A stretch of DNA of 60,953 bases, taken from Gammaproteobacteria bacterium UBA7449. Lineage in GTDB: Bacteria; Pseudomonadota; Gammaproteobacteria; Pseudomonadales; Pseudohongiellaceae. Shown here in pieces: positions 17,478-27,672 of the stretch. The notes below the pieces were generated by a model. That model made no database searches, had not been told where the DNA came from, and saw only the letters and a program-made list of their open reading frames with translations. The first letter of the stretch is position 1, and each line of letters begins with the position of its first letter. Location: the NCBI GenBank assembly GCA_002477465.1, contig DLPV01000027.1:49613-110565 (forward strand), written 5' to 3'. A program made the translations under genes and the position numbers.

Positions 17478-18644
17478 ATGCCTGCGGTGACCAAACGAAT
17501 CCTCTTGCTTTCAGCATATGACGCCGCCAGCCACAAATACTGGCGTCAGCAGTTGCAGCAGCAGCTACCAGAATTCAATTGGACCCAGTTAGCCTTGCCG
17601 GCGCGACACTTCAACTGGCGCATACGCAGCAACGCCATGCAATGGGCAAGTCAGGAGTATGAGCGACTCACGCAATCTCACGATCTGCTGCTTGCCACTT
17701 CAATGGTGGATCTTGCGACCCTTAGAGGGCTGATACCAGATTTAGCTCAGATACCTTCGGTGCTATATTTTCATGAAAACCAGTTTGCCTATCCCGCAGG
17801 CCAACAGCGCAAAGAGAATGTAGAGCCTCGATTGGTTCCGCTATACAGCGTCATGTGTGCCGAGCAAGTGGCATTCAACTCAGCTTTCAACCGCTCAAGC
17901 TGTATAGAGGGCGCCCTGGCTTTGTCAAAACGTTTACCCGAAGCGCTGCCAACACGCCTGTTTGAGAAACTGGAAGCGAGCCTGGTGCTGCCGGTTCCGC
18001 TGGTGCCTCCGCCTGAACTCTCCGCTATACATCATCAGCATGAAAATATTGCGAGCGCAGGGGAGTCGGCAATAGGGACCGCAGCGCTGGAAGTCGTGTG
18101 GAATCACCGCTGGGAATACGACAAGGGGATTGGATTACTGGCTGAGATTGTGGCCCTGGTGCAAACGCGGGGCCTGCCGGTTCGTTTTCATATAGTCGGA
18201 CAGCAGTTTCGAGATAAACCCCAGGGATTTTCAGCGATCGAGGTTAGCCTTGCGCAGATTAGCGAACAATCGGGAATCGCCCGTGGTGCCTTTGGCTATG
18301 TCAAAGACAGAGAAGACTACCAGCGGCTGCTGAAGAATGCGCACGTGGTGTTGTCAACGGCTGACCATGATTTTCAGGGTCTTGCCGTGCAGGAAGCCTG
18401 TCTCGCCGGCTGTCAGGCGCTAGTACCCGATGCCCTGGTTTATCCTGAGTACATCCCCACGCATCAGCGTTTTGCTGTGTACGAGGATGTTCAAAAAACT
18501 GCGATAGGCGCAGTTGATATTTTGGCGGCGAAAATAAAGCAGAGGCAGTCAGGCGAGCCTTTGCCGCCGCCGAACCTCAGCGCATTTTGGGGGGAACCGG
18601 CACTGGCGCCTTACCGGGATTTGATCAAGCGTCTAAGTCTCTAG
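17478..18644 (+). CDS. tRNA-queuosine alpha-mannosyltransferase-like glycosyltransferase (DUF3524)
   Basis: This 388-residue GT-B glycosyltransferase has a DUF3524 N-terminal half (LLLSAYDAASHKYWRQQL near residues 8-25; VLYFHENQFAYPAGQQ near 95-110) and a C-terminal group-1 transferase half (VWNHRWEYDKGI; DHDFQGLAVQEACLAGCQALVPD, which binds the sugar nucleotide). The same arrangement defines vertebrate GTDC1/QTMAN, which adds mannose to queuosine in tRNA-Asp. By family it could glycosylate queuosine here too. The tgt gene lies about 6 kb away, so the cell probably has Q-tRNA. The activity of bacterial members is an inference. The gene ends in a four-base overlap with the convergent mltD-like gene. 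Confidence 0.85.
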   Translation: MPAVTKRILLLSAYDAASHKYWRQQLQQQLPEFNWTQLALPARHFNWRIRSNAMQWASQEYERLTQSHDLLLATSMVDLATLRGLIPDLAQIPSVLYFHENQFAYPAGQQRKENVEPRLVPLYSVMCAEQVAFNSAFNRSSCIEGALALSKRLPEALPTRLFEKLEASLVLPVPLVPPPELSAIHHQHENIASAGESAIGTAALEVVWNHRWEYDKGIGLLAEIVALVQTRGLPVRFHIVGQQFRDKPQGFSAIEVSLAQISEQSGIARGAFGYVKDREDYQRLLKNAHVVLSTADHDFQGLAVQEACLAGCQALVPDALVYPEYIPTHQRFAVYEDVQKTAIGAVDILAAKIKQRQSGEPLPPPNLSAFWGEPALAPYRDLIKRLSL

Positions 18645-20869
18645 TTAGTCTGCTCCAGCAGCGGGAAAACAATAGACTGGCCGATTTGAATACGGTTGAA
18701 ATCCAGCTCCGGGTTGTATTGGCGAATCAACCAGATTGGCGAGGAATAGCGATTCCGGGCAATGGCACCGATATTGTCGCCGCGACGCACCTGATAAGTT
18801 TCTACGCCCTGAATACGGTAACTAGCGAAGAAGTCGCGCTGCATGTTGGAATGAAATTCACGCCGCGCTCGCTCAAATTCGGCGATGCTGACGCCAGAGA
18901 ATTCCAGTCGCAAGCGCTCGCCAATAATCACGGGGTCTCGATAAGCCATATTGTTGAGGCGCCGGATATCCCAAGCCCTGATACCCAGCCATTCGGCAAA
19001 GTGCCCGAGAGTCTCAGAGGCCTGAATTTCCACGGTGTCATTGCTGGCCACTGTGTAGTCAGAGGGGTCGGCAGACAGGGATTCAACCAGTTGTTGCGCC
19101 ACCTCAGTGTCATCCAGTTCAGGATCAACAGCCTCGGCAGTCTCTTCTTCAGCCGTTACTTCAGAATTCATCTCCTGGTCGTCGGGCAGCACAGCAGCCG
19201 GAGGCAGCGATTCATCCATCAAAGCCAGTTCTGTTGTGGTTTCTTCCAGAATTACTGGCGGCGCAGGCTTGGGCTGCTCCACTTCCGGGGCGGCATCGCC
19301 GCCGAGCACCACGCCGTCTGAAAACTGAACCTGGGTTGGCGGCTCCGGTCTCAGGTTGGCATCTATCATAGCCACCTGCTCTCCTTCCGACTCGAATCCT
19401 GGCAACCTCAAATCCTGTCCCGGATAGATGCGATTGCGATCAGCAATGCCATTCAAGCTGAGAACTTCCTGCTCCGACACACCAAAGCGGGCGGCGATTA
19501 GGGACACTGTGTCTCCGCGTCTTACTTGGTAGCGACCATCTGTCGTGGCCTCCGCCTCCACCACCAGCTGAATGGTGTCGACATTATCCTGGGGCAAAAG
19601 CAGGCGCTGGCCAATGGAAATTCTATTGCGACTACGCAGCTGATTTAGAGCAACCAGCCGAGAGACAGTGGTATCGAATCTTCGTGCAATGACCGAAAGG
19701 CTGTCTCCACGCTCTACCACATAGGCCACGTCGGGCGTTTGCACTGCAAATTTGTAGTCCGTTGGGATCATGGCCAAGAGGTCACCACTGCCAACCGCAG
19801 CCGCGCGCACCTTGACTGGAAACCCCCTTGGTATGCGCTTGTTGCCCTCCCAGACAGCGGGGCGCAGCGCGGGGTTATCGGCACGCAACTGCTCCAGGCT
19901 AATACCTACCGAACGCGCAAACACTTCCGCGTCGATATAGGCATCTGCTTCTACTGTGGCAAATTCAGGCGCCGGATTTAGCCGGAAATCCCCGAAGTAT
20001 TGCCTGGCGTTGTTTTCCACATCCAAAACCGCAAGAAACTGTGCGTAAAAATTCCGCGAGGCGAAGCCAAAAGCGCGACCACGGTAGTTAGCCACGATGG
20101 TTTGGATATCCGTGGTGCCGGTTTCACGAACCGCCCTCGCAATTCCGCCAGCTCCGTGGTTGTAAGCAGTCAAGGCCAATGGCCAGGTGCCCAACACGGA
20201 ATAGTTGTACTCCAGCAGGCTCATTGCCGCGTTGGTTGCAATATAGGGGTCCATACGCTCGTCAACGATGTGATCGATACGCATAAAACGTAGTCCGGTG
20301 GCGCGGCCAAATTGCCACATACCTGCAGCAGCTGCGCTGGAATAGGCACCGGGGTTAAACGAGGATTCGACATGTGGCAGAACCGCCAACTCGATGGGGA
20401 GTTCTTTCTCTCTAATCACCTGATTGATGTGGCTGCGATAGGCTCCGGAGCGACGTAAACCGCCGAGGAACCTGTCGGATTGGCCTAGCTGCCAGCGCAC
20501 ATTGGAAGCCGCTTCTTGCAGCGTCTCGGTGCTGACGTCGGCTGGCCACAACTCGAGAATTTCCCGCTGGCTTGCTGTTAACCCGCTGCGCTTGCCAGTG
20601 GCAAGGACCCTCAGGTCCTCCCTGATTCTGCTGCGCCTATTTTCAATCTGGCGCCGGTCGAGCGGTAAGCTCGTATAGATAACCGAGAGGTGACGGGAGT
20701 CGTGCAGGAATCCGCTCTGGGTATCCACCTCGGTATAGACCCGGGTCCAGAACAGTACAGCCGACTCCAATTCTGGCGGTCTTGGAAACAGATTAGGATC
20801 CTGAGCCGCTGCGGACAGAGGCAGCATCAGGAGCAAACTAAGTAGTGCTGTAGCTAACCGAAAATTCAA
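18641..20869 (-). CDS. mltD: Membrane-bound lytic murein transglycosylase D-like, with LysM repeats
   Basis: This 742-residue periplasmic enzyme has a signal peptide (1-22) and an SLT catalytic domain with glutamate E168 in LPHVESSFNP and the GMWQF and LTAYNHGAGG motifs. The C-terminal half carries several LysM peptidoglycan-binding modules: two near 380-425 and 440-485, one degenerate near 610-655 and one at the end. Such enzymes cleave glycan strands to 1,6-anhydro products during cell-wall remodelling. An acidic linker rich in Glu, Pro and Val separates the LysM pairs. E. coli MltD has a lipobox; here the signal ends AAAQD with no Cys, so the protein is likely soluble periplasmic. Confidence 0.92.
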   Translation of the reverse strand: MNFRLATALLSLLLMLPLSAAAQDPNLFPRPPELESAVLFWTRVYTEVDTQSGFLHDSRHLSVIYTSLPLDRRQIENRRSRIREDLRVLATGKRSGLTASQREILELWPADVSTETLQEAASNVRWQLGQSDRFLGGLRRSGAYRSHINQVIREKELPIELAVLPHVESSFNPGAYSSAAAAGMWQFGRATGLRFMRIDHIVDERMDPYIATNAAMSLLEYNYSVLGTWPLALTAYNHGAGGIARAVRETGTTDIQTIVANYRGRAFGFASRNFYAQFLAVLDVENNARQYFGDFRLNPAPEFATVEADAYIDAEVFARSVGISLEQLRADNPALRPAVWEGNKRIPRGFPVKVRAAAVGSGDLLAMIPTDYKFAVQTPDVAYVVERGDSLSVIARRFDTTVSRLVALNQLRSRNRISIGQRLLLPQDNVDTIQLVVEAEATTDGRYQVRRGDTVSLIAARFGVSEQEVLSLNGIADRNRIYPGQDLRLPGFESEGEQVAMIDANLRPEPPTQVQFSDGVVLGGDAAPEVEQPKPAPPVILEETTTELALMDESLPPAAVLPDDQEMNSEVTAEEETAEAVDPELDDTEVAQQLVESLSADPSDYTVASNDTVEIQASETLGHFAEWLGIRAWDIRRLNNMAYRDPVIIGERLRLEFSGVSIAEFERARREFHSNMQRDFFASYRIQGVETYQVRRGDNIGAIARNRYSSPIWLIRQYNPELDFNRIQIGQSIVFPLLEQTN

Positions 20870-21132
20870 AGCTTTTCAGCCTGTTTACTTCCTGGAGGAG
20901 AACCGGGGTACCATAGCAGCAATGTGCATACTCGCCAAGAGTTTAGCCGATCTACTGACTTGTATCGCCGCACTACGTCGCAACTTTATCGGCAAAGCGT
21001 CTGAAAGGTCGACGCAGCGGCAGAAAGATTGGCAAAGCACCAGAGCGGCTTCGGTGTCGTGCTAAAGCAGGCTGCTGTAAACGGGTCCAGAAAGCCATAG
21101 GATCGCCGCGTGCGACAGCAATCTATAGGTAC

Positions 21133-22083
21133 TCAGGGCATACCGTCCAGCTCGGCGCCTTCCTTGACCGGAATCATCAGGTCCTCGCGGGTTACGTTCA
21201 TATAGATAATGACGTTGGACGCAATGTAGATGGAGGAATAAGTACCGATGACCACACCAATTATCAGGGCAATAGCGAAGCTCTGGGTAGATTCTCCGCC
21301 GATAAACAGAATGGAGAACAGCACCAGCAAGGTCGTCAGCGAGGTAATCAGGGTGCGACTGAGGGTCTGGTTAAGTGAAGTATTAACCATATCAATAGGA
21401 GAGCCCTTGCGCATGCGACGAAAGTTTTCCCGGATGCGGTCCGACACTACGATGGTATCGTTCAGGGAGTATCCAATAATGGCCAGTAACGCGGCTAGCG
21501 CATTGAGATTGAACTCCATTTGGAACACGGAAAAGATACCAAGTGTAATGATCAGGTCATGCGCCAGGGCCACCACTGCGCCCACGGAAAACTTGAACTG
21601 GAAACGAACGGCGATGTACACCATGATGATTCCCAGCGCCACCAGCATACCGAGTCCACCCTGCTCCGCCAGCTCTTCGCCAACCTTGGCGCTGACATAG
21701 TCTGACCCCATGAGCAACACTTCACTGCTGCTTGCCTGCTGCAGGAGGCCAGCGATAACCTCACCAACCCGGGCAGCTTCCTCGGCCTGATTCGTGTCGG
21801 CAATAGACTCGTCCACCGGCAGCAGGATTCTGATATCGCGGTCAGAACCAAACGTCACCACCACCGCTTCGTTGTAACCAGCATCCTGCAGCACTTGATT
21901 GACCTGATCCAGGTCCACGGATTCCGAATAATTGATTCGCACCGATGTACCACTGGTGAAATCAAGGCCGAAATTGAGCGAATTCGTCAACAGAGAAATT
22001 ACCGACACAACGGCGAGAAGAATGGAAATAGACGCCGCGATCTTACGCACGCCCATGAAATCGATTTCAGTCTTAGGGAGCAT
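21133..22083 (-). CDS. secF: Protein translocase subunit SecF
   Basis: This 316-residue inner-membrane protein has six predicted membrane segments. It opens with the short SecF N-terminus (MGVRKIAASISILLAVVS) followed by the periplasmic LDFTSGTSVRI motif typical of SecF. The conserved YSLNDTIVVSDRIRENFRRM segment lies near 205-225. SecF works with SecD and YajC to pull exported proteins across the membrane using the proton gradient. It follows secD by 12 bases in the order yajC-secD-secF. Length and motifs are normal. Confidence 0.97.
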   Translation of the reverse strand: MLPKTEIDFMGVRKIAASISILLAVVSVISLLTNSLNFGLDFTSGTSVRINYSESVDLDQVNQVLQDAGYNEAVVVTFGSDRDIRILLPVDESIADTNQAEEAARVGEVIAGLLQQASSSEVLLMGSDYVSAKVGEELAEQGGLGMLVALGIIMVYIAVRFQFKFSVGAVVALAHDLIITLGIFSVFQMEFNLNALAALLAIIGYSLNDTIVVSDRIRENFRRMRKGSPIDMVNTSLNQTLSRTLITSLTTLLVLFSILFIGGESTQSFAIALIIGVVIGTYSSIYIASNVIIYMNVTREDLMIPVKEGAELDGMP

Positions 22084-22095
22084 CAGAATTCCTGT

Positions 22096-23970
22096 TTAGC
22101 TGCTGGCCGGTGCCGCTTTGGCATAGTTGCCGATGGAGAGCGCCCGCACCGTGCGACCTCCATAAATCAAATTAACGATGGCGCGCGTGCCTACAATAGC
22201 GGTAAACATGGAGGTTGCGATGCCAATCATCAGGGTCACCGCAAAGCCCTTCACCGGACCGGTACCAATCGTAAAGAGCACCACTGCCACCAGGAATGTC
22301 GTCAAGTTGGCGTCGAAAATTGTTGTAAAGGCGCGGTTATAGCCCGCGTCAATGGCCTGCTGCGGCGAAATACCATTGCCCAACTCCTCCCTGATTCGCG
22401 TAAAAATAAGGACATTGGCATCTACTGCCATACCCACAGTCAGGACGATACCCACGATTCCCGGCAGAGTGAGCGTGGCACCGATCAGTGACATCACGGA
22501 AAAAATCAGCAGGATGTTCATGATCAGGGCAGCATTGGCGGCAAGCCCAAAGAGGCGGTAATAGGCGAACATAAATAACACCACCAGGGCCGAGGCGATC
22601 TGCACACCACGAAACCCAGCCTCAAGGTTCTCACGACCCATGGATGGGCCAATCACTGATTGCTCAACGATAGTCATCGGTGCCGCGAGAGAACCGGAAG
22701 AGATTAGCAGAGACAGATCATTAGCTTCTCTTGCCGTCAGACCGGTGATGACAAAAGTTCGGGGAAGCGCGGTTCGAATAGTGGCATGGCTAATGAGACG
22801 TTTCTCTTCGTAGAACTCGACTTCTTCAACTTCGTTGCCGTCCTCATCCAGAGAGTTAATGGTACGCGACTTGGTTTCAATCAGCAGGATGTCCATATTG
22901 CGACCGACGTTTTCACGGGTAACCCGGTTGATCTGATTGCCGCCCTGGGCATCCAAATTGATCTGCACCTGGGGCATACCATTCTGGTCTAGGGTAGAAC
23001 GCACTGAGGAAATACGATCGCCCTGTAGGATCACATCATTGTCCACATCCACCAGCAATCCATCCGGCGTCTGATAGTTTTCATACGAGGAACGCGGCGC
23101 ACCCAATTCGGCTTCAAGATGGAATTCGAGAGTGGCGATACGCTGCAGAATCCTGATGGCCTGCGCTGGGTCCTGCACACCGGGCAATTCCACTACGATT
23201 CGGTTGGAGCCCTGCTGCTGTACTGTCGGCTCTGCCACGCCGAGCGCATCGACGCGATTCAGGAGCGTGGTGCGATTTGCCTGCAAGGTATCGCGTTGAA
23301 TTTGCAGTACGATGTCCTGGGTCAGGCGCATATCCAGGATATAAAGATCGTTCGCTTCGCGGTTTTGAAATTGCAGGTCAGGAAAATTGTCCAACAGTTC
23401 AGAGCGCGCCGAAGAACGATCCTGGGCATTGGCGAAGCGAACCTCAAGATGCATGTTGTCCACCAGATTGATGCCACGAGTGCGGATACGCTGTTCGCGC
23501 AAAATGGAGCGCACATTACTCAGGTTGTCTGCCATGCGGCGTTCGATGGCGGCATCCATATCCACTTCCATCAGGAAATGAACGCCACCCTGTAAATCAA
23601 GCCCCAGGTTCATCTTTCCAGCACCGATTGCCTGCATCCAGCCCGGCGTTGTGGGTGCCAGATTGAGGGCTACGATATAGTCATCCGTAAGCGACTCTTC
23701 GATAGCTGTCTTGGCGCGAAACTGGTTCTCAACACCATTTAGACGAACCTGTATGCTGTTGGCATCAAACTCGACACCAAAGAAATCAATTTGGGCTGCT
23801 TCCAGCGCCGTTTCCACTTGCGCGACATCAGCCTCGCTCATTTCAAGATTCTCGTTGTTGATGAGAATTGCCTCATCATCAGGATAAAGATTGGGTGCCG
23901 AGTAAAGCAGCCCTAATACCACGACGAAGAGAATTAGCAGGTTTTTCCAGAGTGGGTAACGGTTTAACAT
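22096..23970 (-). CDS. secD: Protein translocase subunit SecD
   Basis: This 624-residue inner-membrane protein starts MLNRYPLWKNLLILFVVVLGLLY, a typical SecD opening, followed by the large periplasmic domain with LGLDLQGGVHFLMEVDMD near 140. The C-terminal six-helix half contains GIVLTVGMAVDANVLIFTRIREEL, the proton-relay D-A-N region. It forms the SecDF-YajC complex that aids late stages of Sec export. The gene lies 12 bases before secF and about 137 bases after yajC. All family landmarks are present. Confidence 0.97.
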   Translation of the reverse strand: MLNRYPLWKNLLILFVVVLGLLYSAPNLYPDDEAILINNENLEMSEADVAQVETALEAAQIDFFGVEFDANSIQVRLNGVENQFRAKTAIEESLTDDYIVALNLAPTTPGWMQAIGAGKMNLGLDLQGGVHFLMEVDMDAAIERRMADNLSNVRSILREQRIRTRGINLVDNMHLEVRFANAQDRSSARSELLDNFPDLQFQNREANDLYILDMRLTQDIVLQIQRDTLQANRTTLLNRVDALGVAEPTVQQQGSNRIVVELPGVQDPAQAIRILQRIATLEFHLEAELGAPRSSYENYQTPDGLLVDVDNDVILQGDRISSVRSTLDQNGMPQVQINLDAQGGNQINRVTRENVGRNMDILLIETKSRTINSLDEDGNEVEEVEFYEEKRLISHATIRTALPRTFVITGLTAREANDLSLLISSGSLAAPMTIVEQSVIGPSMGRENLEAGFRGVQIASALVVLFMFAYYRLFGLAANAALIMNILLIFSVMSLIGATLTLPGIVGIVLTVGMAVDANVLIFTRIREELGNGISPQQAIDAGYNRAFTTIFDANLTTFLVAVVLFTIGTGPVKGFAVTLMIGIATSMFTAIVGTRAIVNLIYGGRTVRALSIGNYAKAAPASS

Positions 23971-24107
23971 GGGCGGTCCCAGTGCGGAGCCGCCCTAGAG
24001 CCGACTCAGCGTTTTAATTAAATTAGAATGACTGATCTAATAATCGGCATTAGAGGGTCATACCAGCTTCTGTGAATCCAATAGTGATTCATTCCTGAAA
24101 CTTGTCA

Positions 24108-24437
24108 TTAAATCTTGCTGATAGTGCCTTTCGGAAGTGCTGCGGCAATGGCAGACTTTTGCATTTTAAGTTCAACCCCCTTGTTCACTTCCATCACGAC
24201 ATAGTCGTCATCTACCTTGGTGATTTTTCCCAGCAGTCCACCAGATGTCATTACCTCATCGCCCTTGCTTATGCTCTCTGTCAGCGCTTTATGCTCTTTG
24301 GCACGATTCGACTGCGGACGCCAGAGGATGAAATAGAACAGCACAATCATGCCGCCAAACAGAAATAGGTTATAGGTAAGCGATGGCTGGGCCGACGCCG
24401 CTTCCTGGGCATATGCGGTGGGAAACAATAAATTCAT
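24108..24437 (-). CDS. yajC: Preprotein translocase subunit YajC
   Basis: This 109-residue protein has one membrane segment (about 23-42), then the family-defining FILWRPQSNRAKEHKALTES and KGDEVMTSGGLLGKITKVDDDYV. YajC associates with SecDF and YidC at the Sec translocon. It is encoded immediately upstream of secD, the standard gammaproteobacterial order. A 254-base gap separates it from tgt, so it may have its own promoter; no clear ribosome site is visible before the ATG. Confidence 0.96.
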   Translation of the reverse strand: MNLLFPTAYAQEAASAQPSLTYNLFLFGGMIVLFYFILWRPQSNRAKEHKALTESISKGDEVMTSGGLLGKITKVDDDYVVMEVNKGVELKMQKSAIAAALPKGTISKI

Positions 24438-24691
24438 GGCTTCATTGACTCGACTTTGACAATATTGGACCCGTAGCTTCGCTCTACAGGATTTTAGGTT
24501 AAATCTCCGGGTTTCAAGAGACGTTTACAATTTTCTCGGCATGCCAATCGATATTTTAGATCCGACAGCAATCCTCTTTTCTGTTCTCTAACTCCGCCTT
24601 ACTCAAGCTTCGCTTACCAGACCACGCTCATGCTCTTGAAACTTGCGCTGGAGCTATCGGCTTTACAGGGGCAGCATTTGGACTATTACTG

Positions 24692-25816
24692 TCAATCAGC
24701 TTCAATTTGGCCCTGATCAGCCAGATACTGGTTAACGAAGGCGCTCAATCTACCTTGTTCTATCGCGGTGCGCAAACCGGCCATCAGGCGCTGATAGTGG
24801 CGCAAGTTGTGGATGGTATTCAGGCTTGAGCCAAGGATTTCCTTACATTTATCCAGGTGATGCAGGTAGGCACGGGAAAAGTTCTGACAAGTGTAGCAGT
24901 CACAGCTTTCATCGAGAGGACGCGTGTCATCACGGTACCTGGCATTACGCAAACGCAGCAGCCCGGTTGAGGTGAATAGATAGGCATTCCGGGCATTGCG
25001 GGTTGGCATTACACAGTCGAACATATCAATGCCCTGCACGACGGCCCTGATGATATCCGTGGGCGTACCTACCCCCATCAAGTAGCGCGGGCTCAACTTT
25101 GGCATTTGTGGCGTCACTTCTTCTATCACCCGAGTCATCTCTTCTTTAGGCTCTCCAACTGAAAGACCACCAATAGCGTAGCCTCGGTAACCCTGTTCAA
25201 TCAGTCCTGTCAGCGACGCCTCGCGCAGGTACTTATGCATGCCCCCCTGAACAATACCAAACAGCGCTGCCCGGTGGTCAGCATGGGCCTCATGACAGCG
25301 CTTGGCCCAACGCAGCGACAGTTCCATGGATTTCCGCGCCTCGGTTTCCGTTGCCGGATAAGGAGTGCATTCGTCGAACACCATGATGATATCTGCGCCC
25401 AGTTTTTGCTGTACTGCAATCGCGGATTCAGGCCCCAGAAAAACCTCGGCACCATCTACTGGCGATCGAAATTTAACCCCCTCTTCCGAAATCTTCCGCA
25501 TGGCCCCCAGGCTAAAAACCTGAAATCCACCGGAGTCCGTAAGAATGGGTTTGGACCAACCAATAAAGTCATGCAGATCACCATGCTGCTGGATGATATC
25601 TGTACCAGGGCGCAGCATGAGGTGAAAGGTATTGCCAAGAATAATGTCGGCGTCGATGGCATTGATCTGCTGTGGATTGAGCCCTTTGACCGTGCCGTAG
25701 GTGCCTACTGGCATAAACGCGGGTGTACGCACCTCTCCCCGTGGGAATGTCATCTTGCCCGTACGAGCAGCACCATCTTCAGCGGTAATTTCAAAGCGCA
25801 TGGCGCAACTGTTCAT
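24692..25816 (-). CDS. tgt: tRNA-guanine transglycosylase
   Basis: This 374-residue enzyme exchanges guanine 34 of GUN-anticodon tRNAs for preQ1, the committed step of queuosine synthesis. The base-binding region LTDSGGFQVF carries the general-base D94. The nucleophile D267 lies in DMFDCVMPTRNAR. The zinc site is C305, C307, C310 and H336. The ATG at 25816 has GGAA at a reasonable distance. An internal ATG five codons later also fits family N-termini. It follows prfC by 34 bases; queA, which precedes tgt in E. coli, is absent here. Confidence 0.97.
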   Translation of the reverse strand: MNSCAMRFEITAEDGAARTGKMTFPRGEVRTPAFMPVGTYGTVKGLNPQQINAIDADIILGNTFHLMLRPGTDIIQQHGDLHDFIGWSKPILTDSGGFQVFSLGAMRKISEEGVKFRSPVDGAEVFLGPESAIAVQQKLGADIIMVFDECTPYPATETEARKSMELSLRWAKRCHEAHADHRAALFGIVQGGMHKYLREASLTGLIEQGYRGYAIGGLSVGEPKEEMTRVIEEVTPQMPKLSPRYLMGVGTPTDIIRAVVQGIDMFDCVMPTRNARNAYLFTSTGLLRLRNARYRDDTRPLDESCDCYTCQNFSRAYLHHLDKCKEILGSSLNTIHNLRHYQRLMAGLRTAIEQGRLSAFVNQYLADQGQIEAD

Positions 25817-25850
25817 AAAATTATTTCCGTCATGCCACTAATTCCAACTG

Positions 25851-27437
25851 TTAGTGTTCGCGCGTGGACCGGAATTCTATGTCCGGCCAGCGCTCTTCCA
25901 TGAGATTAAGGTTGACCCGGGTCGGCGCTAGGTAGGTGAGATAGCCACCGCCATCAATGGCAAGGTTTTCGTGGGCCTTACGCCGAAACTCATCGAGCTT
26001 GCCCTGATCCGTAGAATCAACCCAGCGTGCCACATAGACAGAGACTGGCTCATAGATACAGTCCACCTTGTATTCATCCTTGAGACGAAATGCCACCACC
26101 TCAAACTGCAATACTCCGACTGCACCGACGATCAAGTCGTTATTACGCAGCGGCATGAAAACCTGGGTTGAGCCTTCCTCTGATAGCTGCGTTAAGCCTT
26201 TCTGCAGTTGCTTGAGCTTGAGCGGGTCTTTCAAGCGAATGCGTCTAAACAGTTCCGGTGCAAAGTGAGGAATACCGCGAAACTTGAGCGCTTCTCCTGT
26301 GGTGAATGTGTCACCAATCTGGATAGTGCCATGATTGTGCAGGCCTATGATATCGCCAGACACGGCCGACTCGGCGTTCTCACGGTCGCCGGCAACGAAG
26401 GTAACCGCATCAGTCACTTTAACATCTTTGCCAATTCGGCTATGTCGCATCTTCATGCCCTTTTGGTATTCTCCCGAGCAGATACGCACAAATGCAATGC
26501 GGTCGCGGTGCTTGGGGTCCATGTTAGCCTGGATCTTGAATACAAAACCCGCAAAGTCCTCTTCATTCGCCTTCACTACCCGAGACTCGGTCTCACGGTC
26601 CTGAGGTTTGGGGGCCCACTCAACAAAGTCATTCAGCATTTCGCGCACGCCGAAGTTACCCAGCGCCGTACCGAAATACACAGGGGTCAAATCTCCCTTT
26701 ACATAGGCATCCCTATCAAACTCATGGCTGGCGCCGCGCACCAATTCTATCTCATCACGAAAATCATCCAGATAAGCACCTAGCAAGGTCTGGGCCCCAT
26801 CACTATCAAGGCCCTTAATCTGAACATCGTCAGGCACCTGACTACCCTGACCCTGTTGGTAAACGGTGATGGTGTCGGAAAGCAGGTTGTAAACTCCCTT
26901 AAACTCCTTACCCATCCCCAGGGGCCAATTAATGGGCGCGCATTGAATCTTCAGGACGTTCTCAATTTCATCGAGGATTTCAATGGGGTCCCGAATATCT
27001 CGATCCAGCTTGTTCACGAATGTAAAAATTGGCGTATCACGCAAGCGACACACGTCCATCAGCTTGATGGTGCGTTCCTCTACACCCTTGGCGCCATCGA
27101 CTACCATCAGGGCAGAGTCCACGGCAGTGAGAACTCGATAGGTGTCCTCTGAGAAATCTTCATGGCCAGGGGTGTCGAGCAGATTAACGACACGCTCTCG
27201 GTAGGGAAACTGCATCACAGATGATGTGACAGAGATACCGCGCTGTTGCTCCATAGCCATCCAATCGGAGGTTGCGTGGCGATCAGACTTTTTGCCCTTA
27301 ACCGTGCCTGCGACCTGGATCAGGTTGCCGAACAAAAGCAGCTTTTCAGTAATGGTGGTTTTACCGGCATCGGGGTGAGAAATGATCGCCAGTACGCGCC
27401 GGCGTTCGATTTCCTCTTGAAGCTGTGCAGAAGACAT
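25851..27437 (-). CDS. prfC: Peptide chain release factor 3
   Basis: From the ATG at 27437 this encodes 528 residues, almost exactly the usual RF3 length. A TTG eight codons earlier is less likely. The GTPase motifs are HPDAGKTT (G1), RGISVTSS (G2), DTPGHEDF (G3) and NKLDRD (G4). RF3 recycles RF1/RF2 from the ribosome after termination. C-terminal domains with PELFRRIRLKDPLKLKQLQKGL and the EVVAFRLKDEY region match the family. The gene is transcribed toward tgt with 34 bases between them, suggesting co-transcription. Confidence 0.97.
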   Translation of the reverse strand: MSSAQLQEEIERRRVLAIISHPDAGKTTITEKLLLFGNLIQVAGTVKGKKSDRHATSDWMAMEQQRGISVTSSVMQFPYRERVVNLLDTPGHEDFSEDTYRVLTAVDSALMVVDGAKGVEERTIKLMDVCRLRDTPIFTFVNKLDRDIRDPIEILDEIENVLKIQCAPINWPLGMGKEFKGVYNLLSDTITVYQQGQGSQVPDDVQIKGLDSDGAQTLLGAYLDDFRDEIELVRGASHEFDRDAYVKGDLTPVYFGTALGNFGVREMLNDFVEWAPKPQDRETESRVVKANEEDFAGFVFKIQANMDPKHRDRIAFVRICSGEYQKGMKMRHSRIGKDVKVTDAVTFVAGDRENAESAVSGDIIGLHNHGTIQIGDTFTTGEALKFRGIPHFAPELFRRIRLKDPLKLKQLQKGLTQLSEEGSTQVFMPLRNNDLIVGAVGVLQFEVVAFRLKDEYKVDCIYEPVSVYVARWVDSTDQGKLDEFRRKAHENLAIDGGGYLTYLAPTRVNLNLMEERWPDIEFRSTREH

Positions 27438-27672
27438 AGGGTCGGGTTCTTTAGGGGGCAAAAAAGCGGGGATTATAGCAGCTGGCCCGCCGTCTCACAG
27501 CCGACCCCACACAATAAACTTCACCGCATGGAGACCTATAGCTTGTTCTGATCATGATCTACAATGGCTGCGCGCTTGCTGAGCAACCGAGCATGGCCAG
27601 TCCTGACTCGATCCAGATCAAGCGCCAGGCCCAAATGCCGGATATAGATGTTAGAAAATTAAACAAGGACTA

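Noticed and set aside
21895..22491. 198-codon plus-strand frame
   Set aside because: It is an antisense shadow of secF and secD, whose assignment is certain.
25235..25903. 222-codon plus-strand frame
   Set aside because: It is an antisense shadow of tgt with no family-like features.
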